The notes under the pieces are model-generated. The model did no database searches. It saw only the letters and a list, made by a program, of their open reading frames with translations, and was not told the DNA's origin. The position numbers were made by a program, and so were the translations under genes. From Roseococcus pinisoli (GTDB taxonomy: Bacteria; Pseudomonadota; Alphaproteobacteria; Acetobacterales; Acetobacteraceae), in the NCBI RefSeq assembly GCF_018413645.1, contig NZ_JAHCDA010000002.1, forward strand, positions 124,001-188,000: DNA of 64,000 nt. Direction: 5' to 3'. Below, piece after piece: positions 51,058 through 60,064 of this stretch; position 1 is the stretch's first letter; each line of letters starts with the position of its first letter.

Positions 51058-51272
51058 TGGTGAGCGAAGACGCCATGGAGGCCCAAGATCAGGCCCTCGC
51101 GCTCGTTGTGGGTGAGGAGGCTTGGGATGTCGCCGCCGAGGCCTATTGGCTCGCGACACAGGCAGGTCGCCCCCATCGCGACGCTCTGCGCTGCGCCCTC
51201 ATCGGCGCGCAAAAGGCGGCGCACTTCATCCTGCGCAGACGGCCGCTCGAAAATGCGGAGATCGACGCATGA
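51057..51272 (+). CDS. Small phage protein, unknown function
   Basis: 71 residues, helical (GEEAWDVAAEAYWLATQAGRPHRDALRCALIGAQKAAHFIL). A GGGAGGGG purine run directly precedes the ATG, which overlaps the upstream stop by one base. No family recognised. Confidence 0.6.
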   Translation: MVSEDAMEAQDQALALVVGEEAWDVAAEAYWLATQAGRPHRDALRCALIGAQKAAHFILRRRPLENAEIDA

Positions 51273-51315
51273 CCCCCGAAACCACGCGCGCGCGGTGAAA
51301 CCGAAGGAGGATCTG

Positions 51316-51474
51316 ATGGACATCCAGGACCAGGAACTCGAGGACGCTCTGACGGAAGCCATGAGGGTGCTCGTCTCCGTGATGGCTCGCCGGAAGCGCC
51401 GCAAGGATCTGCTGGCGAAGGCGGCGGCCAAGGCCAAGGCCAGCGAGACCACGCAGCCGCCGGTGCCGGCATGA
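51316..51474 (+). CDS. Very small basic phage protein, unknown function
   Basis: 52 residues: acidic first half (MDIQDQELEDALTEAM) and Lys/Ala-rich second half (ARRKRRKDLLAKAAAKAKA). AAGGAGG at 51304-51310 is a strong ribosome-binding site. Overlaps the next gene by 4 bases. Confidence 0.6.
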   Translation: MDIQDQELEDALTEAMRVLVSVMARRKRRKDLLAKAAAKAKASETTQPPVPA

Positions 51475-51803
51475 CCGCCCAAAGCACCGATGCCGCCCAG
51501 CGCAGCGCGCATGTGACGCGCGGGCCGGCTGCCCAGGACAGCGCCAGTGTCGTCCGCGAGTGGCGCGAGGACGGCAAGCTGGTCGCCTGCGCGGAGGGCG
51601 TGGCGCTGTTGCGGGAGGAGCTGGAGGAGGCGAGGGCGGAGAACGCTCGGCTGCGCGCGTGCCTGGCGAGCATCGTGGACGACGACTGGCACATGGTGAC
51701 GCTGAAGAAGCCCGGCCCTTGGGCGCATCGAGCCAGCCTCGCCCTTGCCGGTCGTGAGCCGGAGCACATGGGCGACATTCTGGCCAGGGAGCCGACGCCA
51801 TGA
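51471..51803 (+). CDS. Small phage protein with coiled coil, unknown function
   Basis: 110 residues. GVALLREELEEARAENARLRACLASI is a short coiled coil; DDDWHMVTLKKPGPWAHRASLAL follows. Overlaps both neighbours by 4 bases. No family recognised. Confidence 0.6.
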   Translation: MTAQSTDAAQRSAHVTRGPAAQDSASVVREWREDGKLVACAEGVALLREELEEARAENARLRACLASIVDDDWHMVTLKKPGPWAHRASLALAGREPEHMGDILAREPTP

Positions 51804-52351
51804 AAGACCCTCTCCGCAGCCGGGGCGTGGTGAGCGAGCCGAGGCCCGTGAAGGAGGTGGTGAAGGCGATGCGTCGCCAGATCGGCCGCTTCGATGAGGA
51901 TAGGCAGAACCTGTTTCGGGAGAACAGCCGCCTCACCGCCGAGCGCGACGAAGCCCGCGCCAACTTCGGCCGGGCCCTCGCCGCCGGCGCCAAGGCCGAG
52001 CAGGAGCGTGACGCGGCGCTGGCCCGCGCAATGACGGAGGGGCAGATGACCGCTTGTGCCGAGGCTTATCAGGCCGTCGGGCGCATGGCTGATGCACTGG
52101 GCATCTTCGAGCATGAGCAGGTGCAGAACCTCCTAACCAATCTCGACGCTATGGCCGGCGGTGAGGCGCCTCCCCACCGGGACGAACCGGCGCTGGATGT
52201 GCCTAACGTCTGCGCCCGCGTGGCCGAGCTGGAGGAGGGGCTGGGGCAGATCCTCGCGCTGGTCTGCCCTGTGCCGCTCGCCGCGACGGAATTCGAGGTC
52301 GAGCGCATCGCCCGCGCCCTTCTCCCGCCGCCGCCCGAGGAGGGGACGTGA
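51800..52351 (+). CDS. Coiled-coil phage protein, unknown function
   Basis: 183 residues. Residues 20-80 are a charged coiled coil (VVKAMRRQIGRFDEDRQNLFRENSRLTAERDEARANF); a second short one is near VCARVAELEEGLGQIL. No family recognised. Coupled to its neighbours. Confidence 0.6.
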   Translation: MKDPLRSRGVVSEPRPVKEVVKAMRRQIGRFDEDRQNLFRENSRLTAERDEARANFGRALAAGAKAEQERDAALARAMTEGQMTACAEAYQAVGRMADALGIFEHEQVQNLLTNLDAMAGGEAPPHRDEPALDVPNVCARVAELEEGLGQILALVCPVPLAATEFEVERIARALLPPPPEEGT

Positions 52352-52581
52352 TGCCGCAAGCAGATCCAGAACTCCGCGCCGAATGGCCGGGCGGCGACGA
52401 TGAGGCCACCAGCTATCTCGAGGAGCGCGGATACGTGCTCCTGCGGACATGGGACTACGTCATCCCGCCATTCCACCAGATCACCGACCGCGAACTGAGC
52501 GCGATCCTATACCTGCAAGACGAATGGGATTGGGGAGGCTTCGTCCGCGCGCCCTACATCGGAGGAGACCCCCATGCCTGA
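52351..52581 (+). CDS. Small acidic phage protein, unknown function
   Basis: 76 residues, rich in Trp, Tyr, Asp and Glu (EERGYVLLRTWDYVIPPFHQITDRELSAILYLQDEWDWGG). GAGGAGGGG precedes the ATG; a GTG three bases earlier is an alternative. No family recognised. Confidence 0.6.
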   Translation: MPQADPELRAEWPGGDDEATSYLEERGYVLLRTWDYVIPPFHQITDRELSAILYLQDEWDWGGFVRAPYIGGDPHA

Positions 52582-53050
52582 CGACATCGCGACGCACATG
52601 CTGGCCCGTGGCGCGCGGCCCGTGACGATCCGAGCGCCGCTCTACGACGCTGAGACTGGCCTGGAGCGCATGCAGCGCGCCGCGGCCTACCGGCAGCCGA
52701 TGGATCACCCCGACGCGCCCAAGATCGACCGGCTCCATGCGGCCGGCCATCTGGACGCGCGGCAGTACGCCAACGCCTGCGCCGTCCTGCGGCTCATGCG
52801 CGTCGTCGAGCGCTCCAAAGGCGTGGCTGAGATCCTGCGCGATCGAGGGAGCCCCGGCGGGGACGAGGCCGGGCCGGAGGACGAGTGGCGCCGGCTAATC
52901 GAGCGTGGCGGCGTGGGCATGCAGGCGCTGTGCATGCTGCTGCGCGATGAGGCGCTGGGCCCGTTCATGTTCCTGCGAGCGCAGAGGTATCTCGACACGC
53001 TCGACTGGATCGTGGCGTCGTGGGACGGTGAGCGCTGGCGAGGCGAGTGA
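52574..53050 (+). CDS. Phage protein of unknown function, last gene of the early arm
   Basis: 158 residues, helical. Blocks: IDRLHAAGHLDARQYANACAVLRLMRVVERSKGVAEIL and MQALCMLLRDEALGPFMFLRAQRYLDTLDWIV. Its place at the end of the early arm, before a terminator and the late genes, is where antiterminators (Q-type) sit, but no similarity to them is evident. Confidence 0.6.
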   Translation: MPDDIATHMLARGARPVTIRAPLYDAETGLERMQRAAAYRQPMDHPDAPKIDRLHAAGHLDARQYANACAVLRLMRVVERSKGVAEILRDRGSPGGDEAGPEDEWRRLIERGGVGMQALCMLLRDEALGPFMFLRAQRYLDTLDWIVASWDGERWRGE

Positions 53051-53122
53051 TCGTGCTTGACGACCACGCCAGCCGTTCCTTAGAGTGATTCCCGAGGCGC
53101 CCTAACTGCGTCCAGATTTCCG

Positions 53123-53155
53123 AGCCCGCTGCCATCCCGGCACGCGGGCTTTTTT
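53123..53155 (+). terminator. Rho-independent terminator between early and late genes
   Basis: AGCCCGC at 53123-53129 pairs with GCGGGCT at 53144-53150, followed by TTTTTT. It lies about 70 bases after the last early gene and just before the Gp49-like gene, a position where late antitermination could act. Confidence 0.85.
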
Positions 53156-53172
53156 GTGTTCGCAGCCAGGAG

Positions 53173-53523
53173 ATGAAGATGCGAAATGAAGATGCGGTGG
53201 AGACCGAAATCCAGGCCAAAGGGCTGACCGCTCCGCGCCTCACGCCCGCGCTGATCGATGAGACGATCGTGGGCGAGTATTACTTCCGCGCGTCGGACGC
53301 GGCGGCGCAGGCCGGTGCGCCGGGTCTCCTGGCGCTGGAATGTCTGACGCTCTGCGTGCTGGTCCTCAAGAACGGCTTCACCGTCACCGGCGAGAGCGCC
53401 TGCGCGTCGCCCGAGAACTTCGACGCCGCGCTCGGCCGCAAGATCGCCCGCGACAATGCGCGCAACAAGATCTGGGCGCTTGAGGGCTACCAGCTCAAGA
53501 CGCGCCTGGCTGCCGCCGCCTAA
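53173..53523 (+). CDS. Gp49-like family phage protein
   Basis: 116 residues. LTLCVLVLKNGFTVTGESACASPENFDAALGRKIARDNARNKIWALEGYQLKTRL is the Gp49/Gp66 family pattern (PF13876), common just before terminase genes in phages of many hosts. Function unknown. The block is complete and of normal length. Confidence 0.85.
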   Translation: MKMRNEDAVETEIQAKGLTAPRLTPALIDETIVGEYYFRASDAAAQAGAPGLLALECLTLCVLVLKNGFTVTGESACASPENFDAALGRKIARDNARNKIWALEGYQLKTRLAAAA

Positions 53524-53525
53524 CC

Positions 53526-53888
53526 ATGGGCGGCCGAACCTCAGGTACGCGCACCGGCAACGGGCCCGGGAAGGGCGACGGCTGGGGCGGTGGGGCTAAG
53601 GGCGCGGGCCAGACCGGCGCCGGCCCTGGGCGCCCCAAGCGCGACGTGGCGGCGCTGATCGCCGCGAGCCGCGAAGAGCGGGTGCAGGCGCTCAAGGACC
53701 ACCTGCTCAACCTGGCCATGGGCGCCGAGCGCGAAGAAACGCAGCTGTCGGCCACCGTCGCGCTGTTGAACCGCGAAGAGGGCATGCCGGTCGCCCGGAA
53801 CGAGGTTTCGGCGCCCGGCGGCGGCCCGCTGGTGATCGAGAGGCGCATCGTTGACCCTGCTGCGGATCGAGACCCCACGGGCGTATGA
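53526..53888 (+). CDS. Small terminase-like protein (DUF5681-like N-terminus)
   Basis: 120 residues. Gly-rich N-terminus with a GPGRPKRDVAALI motif like DUF5681/small terminase proteins, then a helical segment (EERVQALKDHLLNLAMGAEREETQLSATVALLNREEGMP). Its position 2 bases after the Gp49-like gene and overlapping TerL by 38 bases fits the DNA-recognising terminase subunit. Sequence similarity is modest. Confidence 0.65.
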   Translation: MGGRTSGTRTGNGPGKGDGWGGGAKGAGQTGAGPGRPKRDVAALIAASREERVQALKDHLLNLAMGAEREETQLSATVALLNREEGMPVARNEVSAPGGGPLVIERRIVDPAADRDPTGV

Positions 53889-55104
53889 GCCGTTCCTGCG
53901 GCCCTCGCGCTATAAGGGCGCCAAGGGCGGGCGCGGGTCGGGCAAGAGCCACTTTTTCGCGGAACTAGGCGTCGAGCGGTCGCTGATGCGGCCGGGCTCG
54001 CGCGGCGTCTGCATTCGAGAGGTGCAGAAGACCCTCAAGGAGAGCGCTAAGAGGCTGATTGAGGACAAGATCAAGGCGCTCGGCGTCGCGGATCGGTTCA
54101 CCGTCCTCAACACTGAGATCAAGACGCCCGGCGGGGGCGTGATCCTGTTCCAGGGCATGCAGGACCACACCAGCGAGAGCATCAAGTCGCTGGAGGGCTT
54201 CGATTGGGCTTGGGTTGAGGAGGCGCAGACGTTGTCGGCGCGATCGCTCGAGATGCTGCGGCCGACCATTCGCGCGGAGGACTCTGAGATCTGGTTCTCC
54301 TGGAACCCGCGCAACGCCAGCGACCCGGTTGACCAGCTTCTAAGCGGCCCGGAGCCGCCGCCGGACGCGATTGTCCGGCACGTCAACTACACGGATAACC
54401 CCTTCTTTACCGCAGTGCTCGAATCCGAACGTGCCCTCGATGAGCGGGCTCGGCCCGGGCGCTATGGGCACGTCTGGCTTGGCCAATACGAGCCCGTCGC
54501 CATCGGCGCGATCTGGGATCGCCTCATGCTCCACCGCAACCGGCGGGCGGAGATGCCAGCGCTCAAGCGCATCGTGGTGTCGGTGGACCCGGCGGTGTCT
54601 TCGGAGCGCGGTTCGGACGAGCACGGCATCGTGGTCTGCGGGGTGGGCGAGGATGGCCGGGGCTATGTGCTGGCCGACTACACGACCAAGGGCGGGCCGC
54701 GGCAATGGGCCGATCGCGCCGTCGCGGCGCTGGACCAGTTCGACGCGGACGCCATCGTGATTGAGCGCAACCAGGGCGGCGACATGTGTCGCCACACGCT
54801 TGAGAGCGTCCGGCCGAGCGTGAGGGTGATCGAGGTGACGGCCACGCGCGGCAAGCATGTGCGGGCCGAGCCGATCGCCGCGCTCTACAGCCTGGACCGG
54901 GTGTCGCACGTCGGCACGCACGCCAGGCTTGAGGATCAAATGTGCCAGATGACGGCCGGTGGATACGAGGGCGAGGGGAGCCCGGACCGCGTGGACGCGC
55001 TGGTGTGGGGCATGACCGAGCTTTTCCGCGCCGTGGTGCGTGGGCCGGGGAAACCGGCGCCGAAGGTGCAGCAATACGGGGGCGCTGGCTCATGGATGGG
55101 GTGA
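53851..55104 (+). CDS. terL: Large terminase subunit (PBSX type)
   Basis: 417 residues. ATPase: Walker A GGRGSGKS (26-33), Walker B WAWVEEAQ with Glu123-Glu124, and SWNPRNASDPVDQLL. Nuclease: SVDPAVSSERGSDEHGI and IVIERNQGGDM, then PDRVDALVWGMTELF. Packages DNA into the prohead. The start is probably TTG at 53851, an unusual codon; no in-frame ATG or GTG stands before the conserved TPRAYEPFLRPSRYKG. Confidence 0.93.
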   Translation: MTLLRIETPRAYEPFLRPSRYKGAKGGRGSGKSHFFAELGVERSLMRPGSRGVCIREVQKTLKESAKRLIEDKIKALGVADRFTVLNTEIKTPGGGVILFQGMQDHTSESIKSLEGFDWAWVEEAQTLSARSLEMLRPTIRAEDSEIWFSWNPRNASDPVDQLLSGPEPPPDAIVRHVNYTDNPFFTAVLESERALDERARPGRYGHVWLGQYEPVAIGAIWDRLMLHRNRRAEMPALKRIVVSVDPAVSSERGSDEHGIVVCGVGEDGRGYVLADYTTKGGPRQWADRAVAALDQFDADAIVIERNQGGDMCRHTLESVRPSVRVIEVTATRGKHVRAEPIAALYSLDRVSHVGTHARLEDQMCQMTAGGYEGEGSPDRVDALVWGMTELFRAVVRGPGKPAPKVQQYGGAGSWMG

Positions 55105-55110
55105 TCGTGC

Positions 55111-56961
55111 ATGCCTGACGACATCCTTCGCACCGCGCTCGACCAGTTTCAGCAGTCGCAGTCGGCGTCCGGCGCCAATCGTCGCGACGCCATCGCCGAC
55201 ATTGAATTCGCACGCCTGGGCGAGCAATGGCCGGCCGCCATCCGGCGCCAGCGCCAGCTCGAGGGCCGCCCGGTCCTGACCATCAACCGCCTGCCGAGCC
55301 TTATCCGGCAGGTCGTCAACGACGCGCGGCAGAATAAGCCGGCCATCTCGGTGCATCCTGTGGACGGCGGCGCGGATTACGACACGGCCGAGGTGATCGG
55401 CGGCCTCCTGCGCGCCATCGAGCGCAACAGCAACGCGGGCGTGGCTTACGACACCGCGATCGATCACGCCGTCACGGGCGGCTTCGGCTTTTTCCGCATC
55501 GAGGTGGATTATGCCCACCCCGAGAGCTTCGACATGGACGCGCGGATCTCCCGCATCGCCAACCCGCTGAGCGTCTATTGGGACACGGCGAGCATGGAGG
55601 TGGACGCCAGCGATTGGCGCTATGCCTTCGTCTCGGACTTCATGCCGCGGACCGAACTCCAGCGGAAATACCCCAAGGCCGCGCCGTCCTCTTGGGATGG
55701 CGGCAGCGGCGACCAGCCGCCGGACTGGGGCGACACCGAAGCGGTGAGGGTGGCAGAGTACTGGTCCCGCGAGAGCGACAGCCAGAAGATCTATGGCTTC
55801 GAGGACGGCTCGGTCTACAGCGAGGCCCTGCTGATCGAGGCGGCCAAGCGTATGGCGATGTCGCTGGGCTACGACCAGGAGACGGTCCGGAGCGCGCCCA
55901 AGGCCCTGCTGCTGCGCGAGCTCTTCAGCCAGACCGGCCGCGCGCCGGCGAGGGAGCGCGACGCCGAGACGCACAAGGTCACGCGCCGCGTCATCACGGC
56001 CAACGAGATCCTCGAGGAGACGAGCTGGCCTGGCACTACCATCCCGATCTGCCCGGTGTGGGGCGAGGAGATCGTGGTCAGGGGCATCCGGCATTTCCGG
56101 GGCCTCATCCGCGACGCGCGCGACCCGCAGGCGATGCTCAATTTCTGGCGCTCGGCCAGCACGGAGTTGGTGGCCCTGGCGCCGCGTGCGCCGTGGCTGA
56201 TCGATGAGGACGCGCTACCCGAGGGCGAGGAGCTGGCGAAGTGGCTCACGGCCAACACGCGCAGCCATGCCTACCTGACCTTCAGGGGGCGCGGCGCGGG
56301 TGGCCAGATGCCTTCCCGCGTGCCTTTCGCCGGTGTGCCTGCCGGGGCGCTCCAGGAGGCGCTGAACGCCTCCGATGACCTCAAGAGCGTCACGGGCATC
56401 TTCGACGCGGCGCTTGGTGCGCGCGGCAACGAGACGAGCGGCCGGGCCATCAATGCGCGGCAGCGGCAGAGCAACACGAGCACGTTCCATTTTATCGACA
56501 ACCTCTCGCGCGCCATCCAGTACTGCGGGCGGTGCCTCGTGGAGATCGTGGGCGGCCTCTATTCGCAGCGCCAGGCGATCCAGATCCTCGGCCCGGACAT
56601 GACGCCCAAGGTGGTGCAGCTTGCGCAGGGCGGCGGTGGCGCGCTGAACCCGGAAGGGCAGCCGCGCCTCTATGACCTCTCGGTCGGGCGCTACGACGTG
56701 ACGGTCAAGACGGGCCCGAGCTACGCCACGCAGCGCGAGGAGGCCGCCAACTCGCTGATGGAGTTGGTGCGGGCCTATCCGGCCGCGGCGCCGGTCCTGG
56801 GCGATCTGATCGTCCGCAACATGGATTGGCCCGACGCCGACGAGGCGGCCAAGCGGATCCAGATGCTCCAGCAGATGATGTTGCAGCAGCAGGGCATGCT
56901 TCCGCCGCCAGGCGGCCCCGGCCCACAAGGAATGCCCCCGGCGGCGCTGCCCCCCGGGTAA
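55111..56961 (+). CDS. Portal protein (P22 type)
   Basis: 616 residues. ARLGEQWPAAIRRQRQLEGRPVLTINRLPSLIRQVVNDARQNKPAISVHPVD is the P22-like portal start; GGFGFFRIEVDY and GNETSGRAINARQRQSNTSTFHFIDNLSRAIQYCGRC are also typical of the family. The C-terminus is Gln/Pro-rich (MLQQMMLQQQGMLPPPGG). Forms the dodecameric entry channel of the head. Starts 6 bases after TerL. Confidence 0.93.
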   Translation: MPDDILRTALDQFQQSQSASGANRRDAIADIEFARLGEQWPAAIRRQRQLEGRPVLTINRLPSLIRQVVNDARQNKPAISVHPVDGGADYDTAEVIGGLLRAIERNSNAGVAYDTAIDHAVTGGFGFFRIEVDYAHPESFDMDARISRIANPLSVYWDTASMEVDASDWRYAFVSDFMPRTELQRKYPKAAPSSWDGGSGDQPPDWGDTEAVRVAEYWSRESDSQKIYGFEDGSVYSEALLIEAAKRMAMSLGYDQETVRSAPKALLLRELFSQTGRAPARERDAETHKVTRRVITANEILEETSWPGTTIPICPVWGEEIVVRGIRHFRGLIRDARDPQAMLNFWRSASTELVALAPRAPWLIDEDALPEGEELAKWLTANTRSHAYLTFRGRGAGGQMPSRVPFAGVPAGALQEALNASDDLKSVTGIFDAALGARGNETSGRAINARQRQSNTSTFHFIDNLSRAIQYCGRCLVEIVGGLYSQRQAIQILGPDMTPKVVQLAQGGGGALNPEGQPRLYDLSVGRYDVTVKTGPSYATQREEAANSLMELVRAYPAAAPVLGDLIVRNMDWPDADEAAKRIQMLQQMMLQQQGMLPPPGGPGPQGMPPAALPPG

Positions 56962-57048
56962 CCAGACGGCGGCATCGTGCCGCCTGCTGCGTCGAGAGAC
57001 GCCGCTTTCTCAGCGCCGGAACCCCGGCCCGATAGACCAAGGTGCAAA

Positions 57049-58011
57049 ATGTCCGAATCCGTTGCGACCGCCCCGGAAGGGGAGATCGCCGAAGAGGTCG
57101 TGCAGCCCATTGCTGCCGAGGAACAGCCCCGCTCACCGGAGGAGATCGCAGCCGCGCTCGATCCCGAGGAGCCGGCTGAGGCCGCGGCAGAGACGACGCC
57201 CGAAGCGGCGCCGGAGCCCGAGGAAGAGGTCGAGTTTGACCTTGGCGGGACGAAGCTGAAGGTCCCGAAAAGCGCCATCCCCGAGGACGTGGCGGGCAAG
57301 CTGCACGACTGGTCCAAGGCGGCGCAGCGTGGTCACACACAGCGGTCCCAGGAGGTCGCGGACCTCCGCCGCGCCGCCGAGGCCGAGCTTGGGGAGGCCC
57401 AGAAGCTCCGCCGCGTCTCGGGCGAGGTGCAGGAGGCATTCGGCCGCGGTCTGGCGGTCAAGAACGAGATCACAGCGCTGGAGCGGGCCGTCGCCGACGG
57501 CAATCTCTGGCAGACCAACCCGGACGAGGCGCGGCGGGCATCCGACACGCTGACCCGGAAGCGAATGGAGCTCCAGCAGATCGCGGAGCAGGTGGCGGCC
57601 GGCGAGACTGCGCTGGAGCACGCGGATCGGCAGCGAGCCGATGCCAGCGCGAGCCAGCAGCGGGAGCAGACGGAACGCATGGCGACGGAAGGTCGAGAGA
57701 TCGTCCGGAAAGCCATACCGACTTTCGACGCGACGGCCGAAGCGGAATTGGTCGCCTACGTGACCAAGGACTACGGCCTCAGCGAGGAGCAGGCGAAATC
57801 CTGGCCGCTCAATCCCGTGACCGCAATCATGGCCCACAAGGCGATGATGTGGGACCGGGCACAGCAGCAGGCGCAGCCGCTCAAGCCCCCTCCCGCCGCG
57901 CCCGCTGCGCCCATCAAGGGCTTGCAGACCAAGGCCGCCGGCGTCCCGACCGACCCCGAGCACATGACCATGGATCAGTACGTCGCGTGGCGGAAAAGCC
58001 AGCGGCACTGA
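57049..58011 (+). CDS. Scaffold-like protein
   Basis: 320 residues, very acidic and Ala/Glu-rich at the N-terminus, then a long coiled coil (120-230: VADLRRAAEAELGEAQKLRRVSGEVQEAFG). The C-terminus is basic (MDQYVAWRKSQRH), as in scaffolding proteins that bind coat through a short basic end. Position between portal and coat matches P22 gp8. No sequence similarity claimed. Confidence 0.75.
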   Translation: MSESVATAPEGEIAEEVVQPIAAEEQPRSPEEIAAALDPEEPAEAAAETTPEAAPEPEEEVEFDLGGTKLKVPKSAIPEDVAGKLHDWSKAAQRGHTQRSQEVADLRRAAEAELGEAQKLRRVSGEVQEAFGRGLAVKNEITALERAVADGNLWQTNPDEARRASDTLTRKRMELQQIAEQVAAGETALEHADRQRADASASQQREQTERMATEGREIVRKAIPTFDATAEAELVAYVTKDYGLSEEQAKSWPLNPVTAIMAHKAMMWDRAQQQAQPLKPPPAAPAAPIKGLQTKAAGVPTDPEHMTMDQYVAWRKSQRH

Positions 58012-58094
58012 GTGCTCACAACCTGAGATGAAAGGGCCGACGCTCGCGACAACCGCCTCCGATGGGGCGGCTGCCGTGAACGCCGGCGGATAGC

Positions 58095-59336
58095 ATGGCG
58101 AATACCACTCTGACCGCGGACATCGTCGCCAAAGAGGCGGTGATGATCCTCGAAAACAACCTCGTGATGGGCAATCAGGTCTACCGAGGCTACGAGGACG
58201 AGTTCTCCAAGAACATCAACGGCTACGAGGTGGGCGACACCATCTCGATCCGGCGCCCGACGGACTTCACGGTCCGTAACGGGCCCGTGCTGTCCTCGCA
58301 GGACGTCGTGGAGGGCAAGACCTCCCTGACCGTCAACATGCGCAAGGGCATCGACTTCGAGTTCACGTCGCAGGATCTGACGCTCAAGATCGGCGACCTG
58401 TCCGAGCGCGTCATCCGGCCGGCCATGATCCAGCTGGGCAACCAGGTCGATGTCGACCTGATGAACCTGTACCAGCAGGTGCCCAACTGGGTCGGCACGC
58501 CCGGCGAAGTCGTTAACTCCTACGCCGACTACGCCAAGGCGCCGGAGCGGATGGACGAGCTGGCGGTCCCGACCGCGCAGCGATCCTCGGTGCTGTCGCC
58601 GTCCGACCACTGGGGCCTGCTGGGCAGCCAGACGGGGCTCTACATCGAGAGCGCGGCCAAGGGCGCGTACCGCGAGGGAAGCCTGGGCCGGATCGGCGGC
58701 ATCGACACCTACATGAGCCAGAACGTGCCGACGCATGTCGTGGGCGTGAAGTCGGGCACGCCGCTGATCAACGGCGCCGGCCAGGATGTCACCTACGACA
58801 GCGTGAAGAACACCAATACGCAGTCGCTGGTGACCAAGGGCTGGACCAACAGCGTCACGGGCATCCTCAAGGCCGGCGACGTCATCACCATCGCGGGCGT
58901 CTTCGCGGTGAACCCGGTGACCAAGGCGGTGCTGCCATTCCTGCGGCAGTTCACGGTGGTGGCCGACGCCAATTCTGGCGCCTCCACCGGCCCGGCGACG
59001 CTCACGATCACGCCGGCCATCATCATCAGCGGCGCGTTCAAGACCTGCTCGGCCTCGCCCGCCGCCGACGCCCCGATCAACGTGATGGGCACGGGCGGCA
59101 CCGGCTACCGGCAGAACATGGCGTTCCACCGTAACGCCTTCGCCCTGGCGATGGTGCCGCTCAAGTCGCCGCCCGGCGCCGTTGAGGTGTCGCGCCAGTC
59201 CTACAAGGGCGTGAGCGTCCGTGTGATCCCGGTCTACGACGGCATCAACGACGTCTCGAAGTGGCGCCTGGACATCCTCTACGGCGTCAAGGCGATCGAC
59301 CCGCGCCTGGCCGTCCGCTTCAGCGGCTCGCCGTAA
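58095..59336 (+). CDS. Major capsid protein (P22 gp5 type)
   Basis: 413 residues, close to P22 coat (430). TADIVAKEAVMILENNLVMGNQVYRGYEDEF, GDTISIRRPTDFTVRNG and KTSLTVNMRKGIDFEFTSQDLTLKIGDLSERVIRPAM match the P22 coat family (PF11651). An Ig-like inserted region (about 255-320) is likely. SVRVIPVYDGINDVSKWRLDILYGVKAIDPRLAVRFSG is the conserved C-terminus. Confidence 0.94.
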   Translation: MANTTLTADIVAKEAVMILENNLVMGNQVYRGYEDEFSKNINGYEVGDTISIRRPTDFTVRNGPVLSSQDVVEGKTSLTVNMRKGIDFEFTSQDLTLKIGDLSERVIRPAMIQLGNQVDVDLMNLYQQVPNWVGTPGEVVNSYADYAKAPERMDELAVPTAQRSSVLSPSDHWGLLGSQTGLYIESAAKGAYREGSLGRIGGIDTYMSQNVPTHVVGVKSGTPLINGAGQDVTYDSVKNTNTQSLVTKGWTNSVTGILKAGDVITIAGVFAVNPVTKAVLPFLRQFTVVADANSGASTGPATLTITPAIIISGAFKTCSASPAADAPINVMGTGGTGYRQNMAFHRNAFALAMVPLKSPPGAVEVSRQSYKGVSVRVIPVYDGINDVSKWRLDILYGVKAIDPRLAVRFSGSP

Positions 59337-59347
59337 GGGCCGCGCCG

Positions 59348-60064
59348 ATGACCCTGCTCACGATCGCCCAGGCCGTCATGGACGAGAGCAATCTCGTGCG
59401 CTCGGGAGCGGTCATCGGCAACCAGGACCCGGAGGTTCAGAAGATCCTCCGCTTCGCCAACCGGATCGGTGGCGACCTCCTTGCGCGCGGGGCCTGGCAG
59501 GCCCTTCGCGCTCGGAAAGACTTGGTGGCGGTGCCTGCGGAAGCGCAGGCCGCCGCTTTCCCCGACGATTTCGGCCGCATGGCCCCCGAGACGTTCTGGG
59601 ATCAGGCGCGTGGCCTCGTGGCCGGCCCGGTCAGCCCGGTCCAATGGGCGGGGCTCGGCGCCTCTGGCCCTATCGGGACGCAGCGGTACTGGACGCGGCG
59701 CGGCAACGATCTGCTGCTCTACCCCACGCCGGCCGCCGGCCAGCTGCTGTCCTACGAATACTACTCCAGCCATTTTTGCGCCTCGGCTGACGGGCTCACG
59801 ACCCGCGCCGCGTGGCAGGCCGACACAGACGTTGGCCGGCTCCCTGAGGAGCTCTTCATCCTGGGCATCGTAGCGCTCCTGACTGAGACGGAGGGCGACG
59901 TGCGCGCCCCGGCGGCGAGGGCGGCCTACGAAAGCCGCGTGCGCGCCGAGGCGCGGAATGACCTCGCATCGCCCGGCGTTATGACTTCCGGCGACATCTT
60001 CGGTCAGCGCCGCCACTTCGCCGGCGCGCCGGTCCCTGACGGGGCGCAGCACCTATGGCCGTAG
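59348..60064 (+). CDS. Head-tail adaptor, P22 gp4-like (by position and length)
   Basis: 238 residues. AQAVMDESNLVRSGAVIGNQDPEVQKILRFANRIGGDLL and WTRRGNDLLLYPTPAAGQLLSYEYYSSHF are typical of neck/tail-accessory proteins found after coat in P22-like phages. P22 gp4 also has muramidase activity; no such motif is evident here. Overlaps the next gene by 10 bases. Confidence 0.75.
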   Translation: MTLLTIAQAVMDESNLVRSGAVIGNQDPEVQKILRFANRIGGDLLARGAWQALRARKDLVAVPAEAQAAAFPDDFGRMAPETFWDQARGLVAGPVSPVQWAGLGASGPIGTQRYWTRRGNDLLLYPTPAAGQLLSYEYYSSHFCASADGLTTRAAWQADTDVGRLPEELFILGIVALLTETEGDVRAPAARAAYESRVRAEARNDLASPGVMTSGDIFGQRRHFAGAPVPDGAQHLWP